A stretch of 64,000 bases of DNA from Marinomonas transparens (GTDB lineage Bacteria > Pseudomonadota > Gammaproteobacteria > Pseudomonadales > Marinomonadaceae). Under the pieces are notes generated by a model that had not been told where the DNA came from, ran no database searches, and saw only the letters and a list, made by a program, of their open reading frames with translations. Position 1 is the stretch's first letter; each line of letters begins with the position of its first letter. The position numbers and the translations under genes were made by a program. Shown here piece after piece: positions 18,029 through 26,798 of the stretch. The stretch is from positions 1 to 64,000 of the forward strand of contig NZ_JAEMNX010000014.1 of the NCBI RefSeq assembly GCF_016463975.1, given 5' to 3'.

Positions 18029-18877
18029 ATGAGTTACGAAGCTAAAGTATTCAATGTAATGATTGCTTCACCGGGGGATGTAGCATCTGAAAGAGCAATC
18101 ATTCGAGATGTGATTTATGAATGGAATGCTGTTCATTCTAAGTTACGAAATATTGTTTTGCTGCCTGTTGGATGGGAGTCTCATTCATCTCCAGAAATGG
18201 GAGCATCACCTCAAGAAATTATAAACAATCAAATTTTGGACAAATGTGACTTTCTTGTCGGTGTTTTCTGGACTCGTATTGGAACAGCCACAACTGAGTA
18301 TGCAAGTGGAACTGTTGAAGAGATTGAAAAACATATTACCTCTGAAAAGCCCGCAATGCTCTATTTTTCGAGTCAACCAGTCGTAATAGATACCGTTGAC
18401 CCTGACCAGTATTCGGAATTAAGTAGGTTCAAAAATTCTTGTCGATCTCGTGGCTTATATGAAGGTTATGATAGCCACTCTGATTTCAAAGAAAGATTTT
18501 ATCGCCACCTTCAACTTAAACTTAATGAACACTCTTTATTTAAGTTTGAGGCAAATGATTCATTGTTACCTCAAAGCGAAATACTAGAATCAGATACTTC
18601 AATTCCAAAATTATCAAACGAAGCTCGTATACTACTTAAAGAAGCTAGCCTCGATAGTGATGGGAGAATTATGTCTCTAAGCTATAGTGGCGGTGATGAC
18701 GTGCAAACAAATGGAAAAAATTTGATTTTATCTAAAGAACCAAGAGAGGTAGCTCGCTGGAAATCAGCTATACAAGAACTCGAGGTTGAAGAGTTGATCG
18801 AAGATCGTGGTCATAAAGGTGAAGTATTTAGAATTACTAACCTTGGTTATCAAATCGCGGACATGATCGAATTGTAA
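18029..18877 (+). CDS. DUF4062 (TIR-like) protein with C-terminal winged helix
   Basis: A 282-residue cytoplasmic protein. Residues about 6-105 match DUF4062: a first beta strand running into ASPGDV (13-18), an acidic-helix region, DFLVGVFWTRIGT (75-87) and GTVEEIE (94-100), the layout of a TIR/Rossmann-like fold with a conserved Glu. A linker (about 170-192) leads to a helix-turn-helix-like tail (196-282) with NGKNLIL, AIQELEVEELIEDRG and GEVFRITNLGYQIAD, a winged-helix pattern often fused to DUF4062. Known of the family: such domains occur in NTPase and defence-associated proteins. Nucleotide hydrolysis or sensing is inference. It is the first gene of a three-gene AT-rich cassette. Confidence 0.75.
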   Translation: MSYEAKVFNVMIASPGDVASERAIIRDVIYEWNAVHSKLRNIVLLPVGWESHSSPEMGASPQEIINNQILDKCDFLVGVFWTRIGTATTEYASGTVEEIEKHITSEKPAMLYFSSQPVVIDTVDPDQYSELSRFKNSCRSRGLYEGYDSHSDFKERFYRHLQLKLNEHSLFKFEANDSLLPQSEILESDTSIPKLSNEARILLKEASLDSDGRIMSLSYSGGDDVQTNGKNLILSKEPREVARWKSAIQELEVEELIEDRGHKGEVFRITNLGYQIADMIEL

Positions 18878-18978
18878 ATATAACAAGCCATTGAAAAAGA
18901 CAAAACAATCGACTTTATTCCTTCGACGCTTTTTAAACAACTATTTTATTGCCTCTAACGAGGCATTAGGTAACTGAC

Positions 18979-20547
18979 ATGGAGTCACATCTAATGAAAC
19001 TGAATGTAGTTTGCTACTTGATCAAGGCAGGTGTAAATGAAGAGGATGCCTTAGACAAGGAGAAATTATCTAAGAGAACTCCTATAGAAATTAATGGAAC
19101 GCCCTGTGGCCTTTATATTAAAAAAACTCACTCAGAACCAAAATGGTCAAAATTATTTAATAATATAAATGGTATTGATCCAAATATTTTTAGGTCGGAA
19201 AGTGTTAAAGGGCTTTTAGTTGTAAATATTGAAAACAGACTATTTGCGTTTACCTTTGGACATGGTAGGTCAATGTTAAAATCATTTATGGTGGAGCGTG
19301 GATTTGGATTACGGGTTACCCTCAATCTAGGAGATTCCGATCAAATAAAGTCAATCGATAAATCAACTTTAGAAAAGGTTTCTCTGAATACGCGTTCGCA
19401 AACATCAAAAAACACAAATGTAAATGACTTTGATTTTGAGTTTGATCAAGAAATATTAAAATCAATCTGCGCTGTAGTTGAAGACAGTGATACTGAGAGT
19501 TCGGAGGTGGTATCAGGTTGCGACTCTGTTTCAATAAATACTGAAATCGAGTTGGATATATTCCCAGATTTAGCAAAAAGACTACTTGTAGCTTATAGAG
19601 ATGATAAATATCAACAAAAATACCCTTGGGTGGATTTTATTCAGTTTGTCTCTGACCCATCACTACTTCAACAGCTAAATGAAGAAATGGTTAAGCTTTT
19701 AAATGAAGGGAGATATGATGACGTATGGATTTCTCCACCAGAAGTTATCGATTACAATGATTTTTCGGGGTTTGTCTACAATATAAGAAAAGGCCAATCT
19801 CCATGCTTCCATAGCGAGCTAGATCTATCAACTTATATAGCCAAATCAAAGCCCAGAAAACCTATAACAGTTGACGCATTAAAAAGAAGGGAGATATTGA
19901 AATTTAATGCAGAAGAAAAAAATATTGGAGGCTGGCCAGTATTTCACTGTATGAATTGCGAGCTACCCCTGAATGATGAAACATACATTTTAAATGATGG
20001 AAAATGGTACCGTATTGACAGTGAATTTTCTGGGTCGGTAAACAACTTCTTCAATTCTTTAGATAGGTGTCAAATTGAATTTCCTCCCTATAATGGAATG
20101 AAAGAAGGTGAGTATTTGCGAAAAATAGCCGATGGTGAAAATTTTGCGCTGCTGGATCAGCAGTGGATTCATCCAAAAGGTACGGGTAATAGACTTGAAT
20201 TTTGTGATTTACTTTCTCAGTGTGATGCATTTATTCACGTCAAGAAATATGGTTCTTCATCTGTTTTGAGTCATCTATTCTCACAAGCATCAGTGGCGAC
20301 CGATTTCCTTTTGAATGACCCCAGTGTGCAAGAGCAGGTCAATAAGCACCTAGAGGAAACGTACTTGAGTGTAAATTTTAATAGTGAAGATAACCCTCGA
20401 AAATACAGAATTGTTCTTGCGATTATGCAAAAGAATGCCGGAGACCTTCATTTGCCGTTTTTTTCCAAAGTAAATCTTCGGCATCATGCAAGAAGACTAA
20501 TTAATATGGGGTTCAAAGTTGAGCTTGCCAAAATCAACATTAGTTAA
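18979..20547 (+). CDS. TIGR04141 / DUF6119 sporadically distributed protein
   Basis: A 522-residue protein recognised from several TIGR04141 (DUF6119) signatures: FAFTFGHGRSMLKS and GFGLRVTLNLGD near residues 88-115, a DGKWYRIDSEF segment at about 338-348, IHVKKYGSSSVLSHLFSQ at about 416-433, and the C-terminal LPFFSKVNLRHHARRL. The family is patchily distributed and has no established function. No membrane segment or signal peptide is seen. The start is uncertain: ATG at 18979, or ATG at 18994, which has GGAG ten bases upstream. A small hairpin (TGCCTC/GAGGCA, 18950-18965) precedes it. It is flanked by a DUF4062 gene and a small membrane protein, in an AT-rich block that looks horizontally acquired. 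Confidence 0.78.
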   Translation: MESHLMKLNVVCYLIKAGVNEEDALDKEKLSKRTPIEINGTPCGLYIKKTHSEPKWSKLFNNINGIDPNIFRSESVKGLLVVNIENRLFAFTFGHGRSMLKSFMVERGFGLRVTLNLGDSDQIKSIDKSTLEKVSLNTRSQTSKNTNVNDFDFEFDQEILKSICAVVEDSDTESSEVVSGCDSVSINTEIELDIFPDLAKRLLVAYRDDKYQQKYPWVDFIQFVSDPSLLQQLNEEMVKLLNEGRYDDVWISPPEVIDYNDFSGFVYNIRKGQSPCFHSELDLSTYIAKSKPRKPITVDALKRREILKFNAEEKNIGGWPVFHCMNCELPLNDETYILNDGKWYRIDSEFSGSVNNFFNSLDRCQIEFPPYNGMKEGEYLRKIADGENFALLDQQWIHPKGTGNRLEFCDLLSQCDAFIHVKKYGSSSVLSHLFSQASVATDFLLNDPSVQEQVNKHLEETYLSVNFNSEDNPRKYRIVLAIMQKNAGDLHLPFFSKVNLRHHARRLINMGFKVELAKINIS

Positions 20548-20600
20548 TTGCCTAAAAGTATGTAAAATCATGCCCATTACGCGAAGACTATAACTAAAAG

Positions 20601-21050
20601 ATGAAAATATTACCCAAAGAAACATTGCTTGTATGTGCTACTGGAGTGATACCAGCATTGATTGTTCAATATCGAGAGGGGATCAACCAGCTTAAAGAAT
20701 TTGTATCTGGAGCTGTTGTACCTGATTATCTATTCTTTTACTTTTTGCTGTTCTTTGTTACTCATTTTTTTTCTGCATTATTCCTTTGGCTTTATGGGTA
20801 TAAGATTAGTCCTGATAATCAGAGAACTGCAAAGACAATAATTAAGTATATTGGTGCAGTTGGCGATACGACACTAGGTATTTACCGCTTAACTGCTGGT
20901 TTATTATTTGCAATTCCACTACTTTGGAAATGGGTAGAGCCAGATAACCTCAATAACATACACTTTGTTGGACTAATATCACTTGCCTTATTATTTTTCG
21001 GTGGCGTGTTTGCTATTTCAAGTATAAATACATGGGCACATAAACGTTAG
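20601..21050 (+). CDS. Small membrane protein of unknown function (accessory cassette)
   Basis: A 149-residue protein with three clear hydrophobic segments (about 42-66, 92-111 and 121-144) and a weaker one near the N-terminus (about 7-23). I recognise no family. It follows the TIGR04141 gene by 53 bases in the same orientation and shares its AT-rich composition, so it is probably the third gene of the cassette. If the cassette is a defence system, this would be the candidate membrane-associated effector or anchor, but that is inference only. Confidence 0.6.
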   Translation: MKILPKETLLVCATGVIPALIVQYREGINQLKEFVSGAVVPDYLFFYFLLFFVTHFFSALFLWLYGYKISPDNQRTAKTIIKYIGAVGDTTLGIYRLTAGLLFAIPLLWKWVEPDNLNNIHFVGLISLALLFFGGVFAISSINTWAHKR

Positions 21051-21203
21051 AAATCAATCAAGTTCGTTCTACTGTAACAGACATTGCAAAACAGCACCTT
21101 TGCTAGCTGCATTAACCAAACCCACTAAATACACTTCCAATATTCGAACATCATTTATGCACTTAGAGCCATATAGAGAATAACCCCACCCTAGCCCTTG
21201 TAT

Positions 21204-21223
21204 CTCCCCTTGAAAAAGGGAGG
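21204..21223. repeat. Short GC-rich palindromic repeat, copy 2
   Basis: CTCCCCTTGAAAAAGGGAGG, nearly the same as the element at 178-201. It lies between the accessory cassette and the downstream small gene, just past that gene's stop codon (its copy 1 is likewise just past a stop), so it may also serve as a terminator. Confidence 0.4.
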
Positions 21224-21241
21224 AAACAGGGAGCGGTATGC

Positions 21242-21490
21242 TTAATGAATCTTATTGGGCCCTCTGCGAACCATGTCTTTTCCATTATCAAACACGTCTT
21301 GTGTGACCCAACGGCCGAGTACTAGCTGATGATTGTTGTCTAACACGGCAATAAAGGGTTTGCCTGTTTTGTTGTCGGTAGCTAAGGCAACGCCTTCTAC
21401 ATTGTTTAAGCCTAAACCGCCTTTTTCTACTAATAAAAGAAACGTTTCTAGTTCTTCTAGGGTGTCGATTATGTCGTTGTCGTTTATCAT
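21242..21490 (-). CDS. Hypothetical 82-residue protein
   Basis: A short acidic protein with no signal peptide, membrane segment or cysteine motif. I recognise no family. It is kept because it has an ATG start and a protein-like composition (alternating hydrophobic strand segments such as KPFIAVLD and HQLVLGRWV), and it sits in the same orientation 66 bases downstream of the PhnA-like gene. A chance reading frame is possible. Confidence 0.45.
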   Translation of the reverse strand: MINDNDIIDTLEELETFLLLVEKGGLGLNNVEGVALATDNKTGKPFIAVLDNNHQLVLGRWVTQDVFDNGKDMVRRGPNKIH

Positions 21491-21556
21491 AAATGTGTTC
21501 TCGTTGACTCTTAAAAAGTTAAGGATACCTGTTGCGGTGGCGTGGTTAAAGGAAGC

Positions 21557-21892
21557 CTAGGCTTTTTTAACGAATTTTGCAGTCACCATCATTTCACCTG
21601 CGCCGTCGATTTTGCAATCCAGTTGGTGGTCTTTTTTATCGTAAATACGTTTGATCACGGCTTTGGTGCCGATCTTTAATGACTGTGAACTGCCCTTCAC
21701 TTTTAGGTCTTTAATGAAGGTGATTTTATCGCCGACGGCTAACAATGCGCCATTTGAGTCTTGGACTTTTATGGCCTCTTCTTCCGCCACGGCAACAGGG
21801 TTCCACTCGTAGCCACACTCGGGACAAACGAGCAGTTCTTGGTCTTGGTAGACGTATTCGGATTGGCAACTTGGACAGGCGGGTAGAGACAT
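21557..21892 (-). CDS. PhnA/YjdM family zinc-ribbon protein
   Basis: A 111-residue protein matching the PhnA (YjdM) family. The N-terminal zinc ribbon is formed by two CxxC pairs (CPSC at about 6-9 and CPEC at about 23-26). The C-terminal KOW/SH3-like domain contains VGDKITFIKDLKVKGSS and the ending VTAKFVKKA. Despite the historic name, members have no proven role in phosphonate use. No phosphonate genes are nearby. Confidence 0.9.
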   Translation of the reverse strand: MSLPACPSCQSEYVYQDQELLVCPECGYEWNPVAVAEEEAIKVQDSNGALLAVGDKITFIKDLKVKGSSQSLKIGTKAVIKRIYDKKDHQLDCKIDGAGEMMVTAKFVKKA

Positions 21893-22007
21893 AGTAAAAC
21901 GCTTCTCGGTAATAAATTGGTCGTAATAGCTTTGTGCTGACCATGATAATAGGTCTTGTGGTTAGAATCGACTTTTGTCGACCCCCGCTTTGCACTAACT
22001 AAAAGAC

Positions 22008-22955
22008 TTACCCTTTCCTGCTGTTCTCAGACAGAGCCAAGATAAGAACCGACCCCATCAATATGACCAGCCCAAATCCTGCTATTAGCGTCAGTTTCTC
22101 ATTCAAGAATAAGACGGCTATCGCGGTTGCGGTAATGGGCTCCACCAGCACTAAGATAGAGGCGGTGGTGGCTCGGATGGCTGAAAGCCCCATATTAAAC
22201 AATAAATAGGCGATTGCCGTTGGAATGAAACCTAAATAGCCGAGCAAAATGACACTGTGAAGAAGCTGGTCAGACACAGGAATCATGCCTTCTACTATGG
22301 AAAAAGGTAACAAACAAGCGGCTCCAACGGCATTGCCAAACAGGGTGACATTAAATTGATCGCTCTGGCTGTATCGTCCTATTGCTCTGGCCATTAAGGT
22401 CACGCAGGCGTAGCCAACAGCCGATAACAAAGCAAAAAACAGCCCCCATATTGAGTTAGATTCTGCATCACCACTTGTTAACAAAGTAAGCCCCAGAATG
22501 GAACAAGCAATGGTCAGTATGCCCAGCTTAGTGATTCGCTCCCCCATGGTCAGATAGGCGCCAATGGCAATCAGAATCGGCCCTAACACCAAGGTCACGA
22601 CCGTTGCTATGGCTAAACCGCTGCGCTGTACCGCCGCAAAATAGGCCGTCTGGTAAATGGCTAACCCAATGCCAATCACAACAACACGCCCCCAACAGTT
22701 AACAATAAAATCGCTTCTTGCTTGCCGTTGCTCTTTAGAACTCATCATAAAAGCCGCTAATGCCAATATGCCGACGCCAATGGCGAATCGCCAAAATGAC
22801 ACGGCGACCGGGCCAAGACCACTGTACTCATAAAGCATCGCCGCGACGGCGCCGCCTGTCCCCCATGCGGTAGCCGCCAACCCCACATAAACCAAACCCC
22901 GATTTACCGATAAGCCAGAAGAGTGTGGCTTCGTATTGACCATTTCAGACGACAT
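22008..22955 (-). CDS. EamA/DMT family transporter
   Basis: A 315-residue inner-membrane protein with about ten transmembrane segments in two EamA halves, the drug/metabolite transporter layout. The ATG at 22955 (MSSEMVNTK) is chosen because AGAGGA lies about seven bases upstream; another in-frame ATG six codons earlier lacks such a site. It is divergent from the LysR regulator gene at 23271, which may control it. The substrate is unknown; exporters of metabolites or amino acids are common in this family. Confidence 0.87.
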   Translation of the reverse strand: MSSEMVNTKPHSSGLSVNRGLVYVGLAATAWGTGGAVAAMLYEYSGLGPVAVSFWRFAIGVGILALAAFMMSSKEQRQARSDFIVNCWGRVVVIGIGLAIYQTAYFAAVQRSGLAIATVVTLVLGPILIAIGAYLTMGERITKLGILTIACSILGLTLLTSGDAESNSIWGLFFALLSAVGYACVTLMARAIGRYSQSDQFNVTLFGNAVGAACLLPFSIVEGMIPVSDQLLHSVILLGYLGFIPTAIAYLLFNMGLSAIRATTASILVLVEPITATAIAVLFLNEKLTLIAGFGLVILMGSVLILALSENSRKG

Positions 22956-23065
22956 AATTGTTCCTCTTACCATCAGGCTATTTTGCTTTGGCGATAGAGT
23001 CGCTTAGCTGAATAAAATAGTAAAACGAATAGTTGGTTATGTTATTATTTGATAAACGAATAATA

Positions 23066-23253
23066 GAGACCATTGCACGACTGCTGTACGTACCAATACA
23101 TTGTTAAAAATAGACTCAAAGTGCTCATTTATAACCCATAAACGCGGCTTTGGCATCCTGCGTCGCCCTAACACTTACATCCATGTTAGTGTCCGCTTTT
23201 TCGTCTATTTTTTCCTCGTCTTGGCTTTGCTCGCGACTTCGTGAAAAGGTCTC
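23066..23253. mobile_element. MITE-like repeat element, copy 2 (188 bp, inverted relative to copy 1)
   Basis: Starts GAGACCATTGCACGAC and ends AAAAGGTCTC. It has the same length as the element at 8499-8686 and is nearly identical to that element's reverse complement, with differences mostly near the ends. No clear target-site duplication remains. It fills most of the region between the divergent EamA and LysR genes and ends only about 17 bases before the LysR start, so it has displaced or replaced that promoter. Confidence 0.72.
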
Positions 23254-23270
23254 TAGTAAAGGTGAAAATG

Positions 23271-24143
23271 ATGACTCATCCCGATTTTCAAATCAGCTGG
23301 TTACGGACCTTTATTGCGGTGGTCGATACTGGGTCCTTATCGGCGGCTGCGCCTTTGATTTATCGCTCCCAATCCGCTGTCAGCATGCACATCAAGAAAT
23401 TAGAGAATTTGGTCGGTAGCGAGCTGCTATCAAGAGGACCGCATCACTTAGAGGTTACACCAAAAGGCCTAGAGTTACTGACCTATGCTCGTCGAATTTT
23501 AGACCTTCAAAATGAAGCTCATGATGCACTGTTCAAAAAGCAATTATCTGGGCTAATTCGCATCGGTGTGCCAGATGATTACGCCCTGTATTTGTCCCCC
23601 ATATTAAGGCATTTTTCTAGCCGCCATACTGGGGTAGAAATTGAGTTAACCTGCGAACAATCAACATCGCTTATTCCTCGCATCCATAATAATGAGCTGG
23701 ATATTGCGTTAGTCTCGCAAGATAAAAAAGGGCAAGGCCAATTGCTTTTTCAAGAACCCCTGCTGTGGGTCGGAGCGGAAAAATATGAAATATGGCGTAA
23801 AAAACCTTTGCCAATCGCCGTTTATGAGGCCGGCAGCATGGCACAAATAGAAACCATTTCCGCATTAAAACAATGCCACAAAAGCTATCGCATTGTGTAT
23901 AAAAGCTCGGGACTATCTGGGCAGCTTGCCGCCGTCGAAAGCGGATTAGCCATCGCCGCCCTGACCCGTTGCAGCATTCCTAGTGAACTGAAAATTTTAC
24001 AAAACCTACCGACGGAATACAGCTTACCTGAGTTGCAATCTATGAAGGTGGCTGTTTTACGCAGCAAACGGTCGCAAAAATCCACCGTGGTCGATGTGAT
24101 GCATCAACAGATAGTACAAACACTGCAAACGGAACTGGAATAG
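23271..24143 (+). CDS. LysR family transcriptional regulator
   Basis: A 290-residue LysR-type regulator with an N-terminal winged helix-turn-helix (FIAVVDTGSLSAAAPLIYRSQSAVSMHIKKLE, about residues 11-42) and a C-terminal substrate-binding domain. I place the start at the ATG at 23271, or the adjacent ATG at 23268, with AAAGG just upstream; the reading frame itself runs back into the MITE to a GTG. It is divergent from the EamA transporter gene, which is its most likely target. Confidence 0.88.
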   Translation: MTHPDFQISWLRTFIAVVDTGSLSAAAPLIYRSQSAVSMHIKKLENLVGSELLSRGPHHLEVTPKGLELLTYARRILDLQNEAHDALFKKQLSGLIRIGVPDDYALYLSPILRHFSSRHTGVEIELTCEQSTSLIPRIHNNELDIALVSQDKKGQGQLLFQEPLLWVGAEKYEIWRKKPLPIAVYEAGSMAQIETISALKQCHKSYRIVYKSSGLSGQLAAVESGLAIAALTRCSIPSELKILQNLPTEYSLPELQSMKVAVLRSKRSQKSTVVDVMHQQIVQTLQTELE

Positions 24144-24210
24144 CTAACATCCCTAAGGCTCTATTAATAAATACACTTCTGGGTTACTTGAGATGAAGTT
24201 GAAAACAAAA

Positions 24211-24363
24211 CTAACACTTTAGTAATGAATTCCAGCCGATTTCATTGCCAAATGAGTCTTTGAGCATCACAGCGCCAACACCTAGACCAGTTTTTATTAG
24301 GTCACAGGTTCTTTGGTGCCAACACTCTTTATGAAAACCCAATGGATAAAAGCCAAAAATCAT
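24211..24363 (-). pseudogene. Remnant of a VOC (glyoxalase/bleomycin-resistance) family gene
   Basis: A 50-codon minus-strand frame ends in GVGAVMLKDSFGNEIGWN, which matches the C-terminal strand pattern of VOC-fold proteins (F/L-KDPFGN). The rest of the expected 110-140 residues is absent; a stop lies in frame shortly upstream. It is the only coding-like signal in the 24144-24568 gap, and the remainder of that gap shows nothing else I can name. Confidence 0.35.
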
Positions 24364-24568
24364 ATAAAAATAGATAAGCCCTTATCCTCAAGGCAAAGAG
24401 ATATAACCCAAGATTAAGAGAGAAATAACAGTTAAAAAGTGACACTAATCTGTTCTTCGTACAAGATGGTAACCATGTTCATTCTCAATTATTTTGACTT
24501 TGTAAAAATAATTGAATTAACTTGTTTTAAATAGATAAAGAGACCTTTATAAAAGGAAGGGAAACATC

Positions 24569-25210
24569 ATGAAAATAGCATTATTAGGTGCAACTGGAAT
24601 GCTTGGTAAACCCGTATTAGAAGCCATTTTGTCGGAAGGACATGACGTGACGGTCTTAGTTCGGTCTCCAGAAAAGCTTGGGGCATTACGCGACAAGGTC
24701 ACTGTGGTAGAAGGCTTAATCCAAGACGAAGCCGCCATTTTACAAACATTTGAAGGCTGTGATGCCGTGATCAATATGGCCGGTGGCAAGAAAGAACCGA
24801 ATCAGGCTGAGGTGTTTAAAGCCGCGACGGAAATCATTGTGTCTGCTATGAATACGCTCGGTATTAAGCGTTTGGTTAGCATTAATGGTGCTGGCAGTGT
24901 GATGCCGGGTGAAACGCTAGACTTTAAGCGTAAAGCAATGCGGTTTATGGTTAACCTGATCAATAACGGCATGATCCCAGCGAAAAAAGCGGAAATGGAA
25001 GTACTGCAACAGCATAAAGAAATTGAGTGGGTCTCTGTTCGTGGTGCTTTTCTTGTCGGTAAACCGGCCAATGGTAAGGTAGTAGCAAGTGATGTTGCTA
25101 TGCCAAAAGGTGCAGTTACTCGCCTTGATCTAGGCCATTTTATGTTGGCGCAAATCACCTCGGATGAGTGGCTTCATAAAGCGCCTTTTATCGGTTCCAA
25201 GCAGGCCTAG
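24569..25210 (+). CDS. NAD(P)-binding atypical SDR (NmrA-like)
   Basis: A 213-residue Rossmann protein beginning MKIALLGATGMLG, the GxxGxxG dinucleotide-binding motif of atypical short-chain dehydrogenase/NmrA-type proteins. The short length and the lack of a clear YxxxK catalytic pair fit the NAD(P)H-binding reductase or sensor subgroup. GGAAGGGAAA lies just upstream of the ATG. It is monocistronic and ends at a terminator. The substrate is unknown. Confidence 0.85.
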   Translation: MKIALLGATGMLGKPVLEAILSEGHDVTVLVRSPEKLGALRDKVTVVEGLIQDEAAILQTFEGCDAVINMAGGKKEPNQAEVFKAATEIIVSAMNTLGIKRLVSINGAGSVMPGETLDFKRKAMRFMVNLINNGMIPAKKAEMEVLQQHKEIEWVSVRGAFLVGKPANGKVVASDVAMPKGAVTRLDLGHFMLAQITSDEWLHKAPFIGSKQA

Positions 25211-25250
25211 CTTTATTGCATAACGAATATCATTCTTTAATTAGATAATA

Positions 25251-25284
25251 AGAAAGGCCACCTAGACTCTTAGGCGGCCTTTCT
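25251..25284 (+). terminator. Intrinsic terminator after the SDR gene
   Basis: The hairpin AGAAAGGCC(A)CCTA / TAGGCGGCCTTTCT with one mismatch lies 41 bases after the stop and could also end the converging gene at 25358. Confidence 0.75.
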
Positions 25285-25357
25285 ATCATTCAAATTATGT
25301 CCCCTCAGTTTCAGCCTCTTGTGATCAATTAAAAGCTATTAGTCTCATGATCCGGTG

Positions 25358-26143
25358 CTAAATAGTCAGTAATAAGGCTATGCCCATCTCTCTAGAGTAA
25401 TTATAGGGCTCTACCATAGGTGTATCACCATCGTAATCTACCGTTGATCTGGCAATATCCCAATGTTTATAGAATGGTTCAATAATAATAGCTCGGCCTG
25501 TGCCGAAGGTTCGAGTAAAGCCAATGCTTATACGGTTTCCATAGCCCTCAGATTGGGTAAAAGACAAGTCATTATGGTCACTTCCCCCCACACTGGTATA
25601 GCTCTTGTTTTTTCCTTCAAGCAAGTAGTCAAATTCAATACGACCACTTAATGTCCAGCCGCCGCCAGCCAAGCTTGCTCTTTTAAACTCTAAGCCAAAT
25701 GGCACATATAAATAAATCTGTTCGCGTTCATAACCATAACGTAATGTGCTGGACACCATACCACTCGAGTCGTCATTCAGGTTACGGTAGCCCAAGCCAA
25801 TATAAGGGGTCATTCGATAGTTTGAACTGATTTTCAAATCTCGCCCGATCAAACCTCGTATTTCAAGCATTTCATCTGGGATATCTTCGATTGTCCCTGA
25901 CCCTTCATAATCCATATAGCCACTAGCATAAGACGCTTCTAATGATAGAAAGTCACCATTTTTATGGGATGAAAACCGGCCAATAAATCCAAATAAAGAG
26001 CCCTCTTCTTCCATCACTGAAGGTTCTGTATAGGTAATTATGGAAGTATAAATACCTAATTGAACGTTGTTTTCAGGTGTCGCTGCGAACACACTAAAGC
26101 CAATAAATAAAAAAGGTAAAAGCAGAATACGAGTGAACTTCAT
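25358..26143 (-). CDS. Putative outer-membrane beta-barrel protein
   Basis: A 261-residue protein with a signal peptide (KFTRILLLPFLFIGFSVFA, cleavage near residue 22) followed by alternating amphipathic strands rich in Gly, Tyr and Ser (LSGRIEFDYLL, RISIGFTRTFG), the pattern of an outer-membrane beta-barrel. No family is recognised. The ATG at 26143 is chosen because GGAG lies eight bases upstream; the six codons before it do not read as signal sequence. It stands alone, convergent with the SDR gene. Confidence 0.65.
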   Translation of the reverse strand: MKFTRILLLPFLFIGFSVFAATPENNVQLGIYTSIITYTEPSVMEEEGSLFGFIGRFSSHKNGDFLSLEASYASGYMDYEGSGTIEDIPDEMLEIRGLIGRDLKISSNYRMTPYIGLGYRNLNDDSSGMVSSTLRYGYEREQIYLYVPFGLEFKRASLAGGGWTLSGRIEFDYLLEGKNKSYTSVGGSDHNDLSFTQSEGYGNRISIGFTRTFGTGRAIIIEPFYKHWDIARSTVDYDGDTPMVEPYNYSREMGIALLLTI

Positions 26144-26375
26144 TATTGCTCCATTACTCAAGTGATTGATCCATTGAAATTATCTTAGAGTTTTTTACAA
26201 AAGACCGCGAGCACAGTTGTGTAAAAACTTCTCTTATTCTTGGCACCTAGATGCCTATAGTGTGAGAGTCCATCCTATTTCCCTAGAGTCAAGTCAGCAG
26301 ATATTGATGCCCTATTCATAAAAATGCGATACTGGATGGCAATCAAAATGGCTCAAATTCTAACTAAGGTTTATA

Positions 26376-26798
26376 TTGGCTCTTACATTACAACAACGCT
26401 TATGCCGCTTTTTTAAAGCTAACACACCACCTAAAAAAGTCGTTTTTATTGGGATCGATTACCAATGCTTCACTCTATCTAAGTCCTTACTGGATAACAA
26501 CCTAACTTCATCACAACCCATTGAAATAACGGCATTTATTAATGATGAACCATGGGCTAATCGCACTCAGGTACATGGAGTCACTGTCTATTCACCCAGT
26601 GAGGTATCTGCATTAATCAATAAGTATGGTGTGGACCTACTTGTACAAATACAAGGCGAGTCCATCACTATTGCAGATAATATCTGGGAAGGTATTCTGA
26701 AAACACAAGTAAGAGTAATCACTCTAGAACAAGGTCAAGACTTAGCCACTCAACAACAGATCATTTATGACGCTATGACAAAGCAAACGCCATCATAA
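26376..26798 (+). CDS. Hypothetical protein with a Rossmann-like domain
   Basis: A 140-residue protein. The segment KKVVFIGIDYQCFTLSKSLL followed by EITAFINDEPW and VHGVTVYSPSEVSALI resembles the N-terminal nucleotide-binding domain of CapD/FlaA1- or PglD-like sugar enzymes, but the glycine motif is degenerate and no catalytic domain follows. The start is a TTG with AAGG about eight bases upstream, and no ATG lies in the region. The function is unknown. Confidence 0.5.
   Translation: MALTLQQRLCRFFKANTPPKKVVFIGIDYQCFTLSKSLLDNNLTSSQPIEITAFINDEPWANRTQVHGVTVYSPSEVSALINKYGVDLLVQIQGESITIADNIWEGILKTQVRVITLEQGQDLATQQQIIYDAMTKQTPS

Noticed and set aside
18950..18965. TGCCTC-TAAC-GAGGCA hairpin between the first two cassette genes, considered as an integron attC site
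   Set aside because: The flanking sequence lacks the RYYYAAC/GTTRRRY core pair and no integrase is present; more likely a small hairpin in the intercistronic region.
23150..23419. 89-codon plus-strand frame across the MITE and the LysR start
   Set aside because: Different frame from the LysR gene, mostly inside a non-coding repeat; no support as a transposase.
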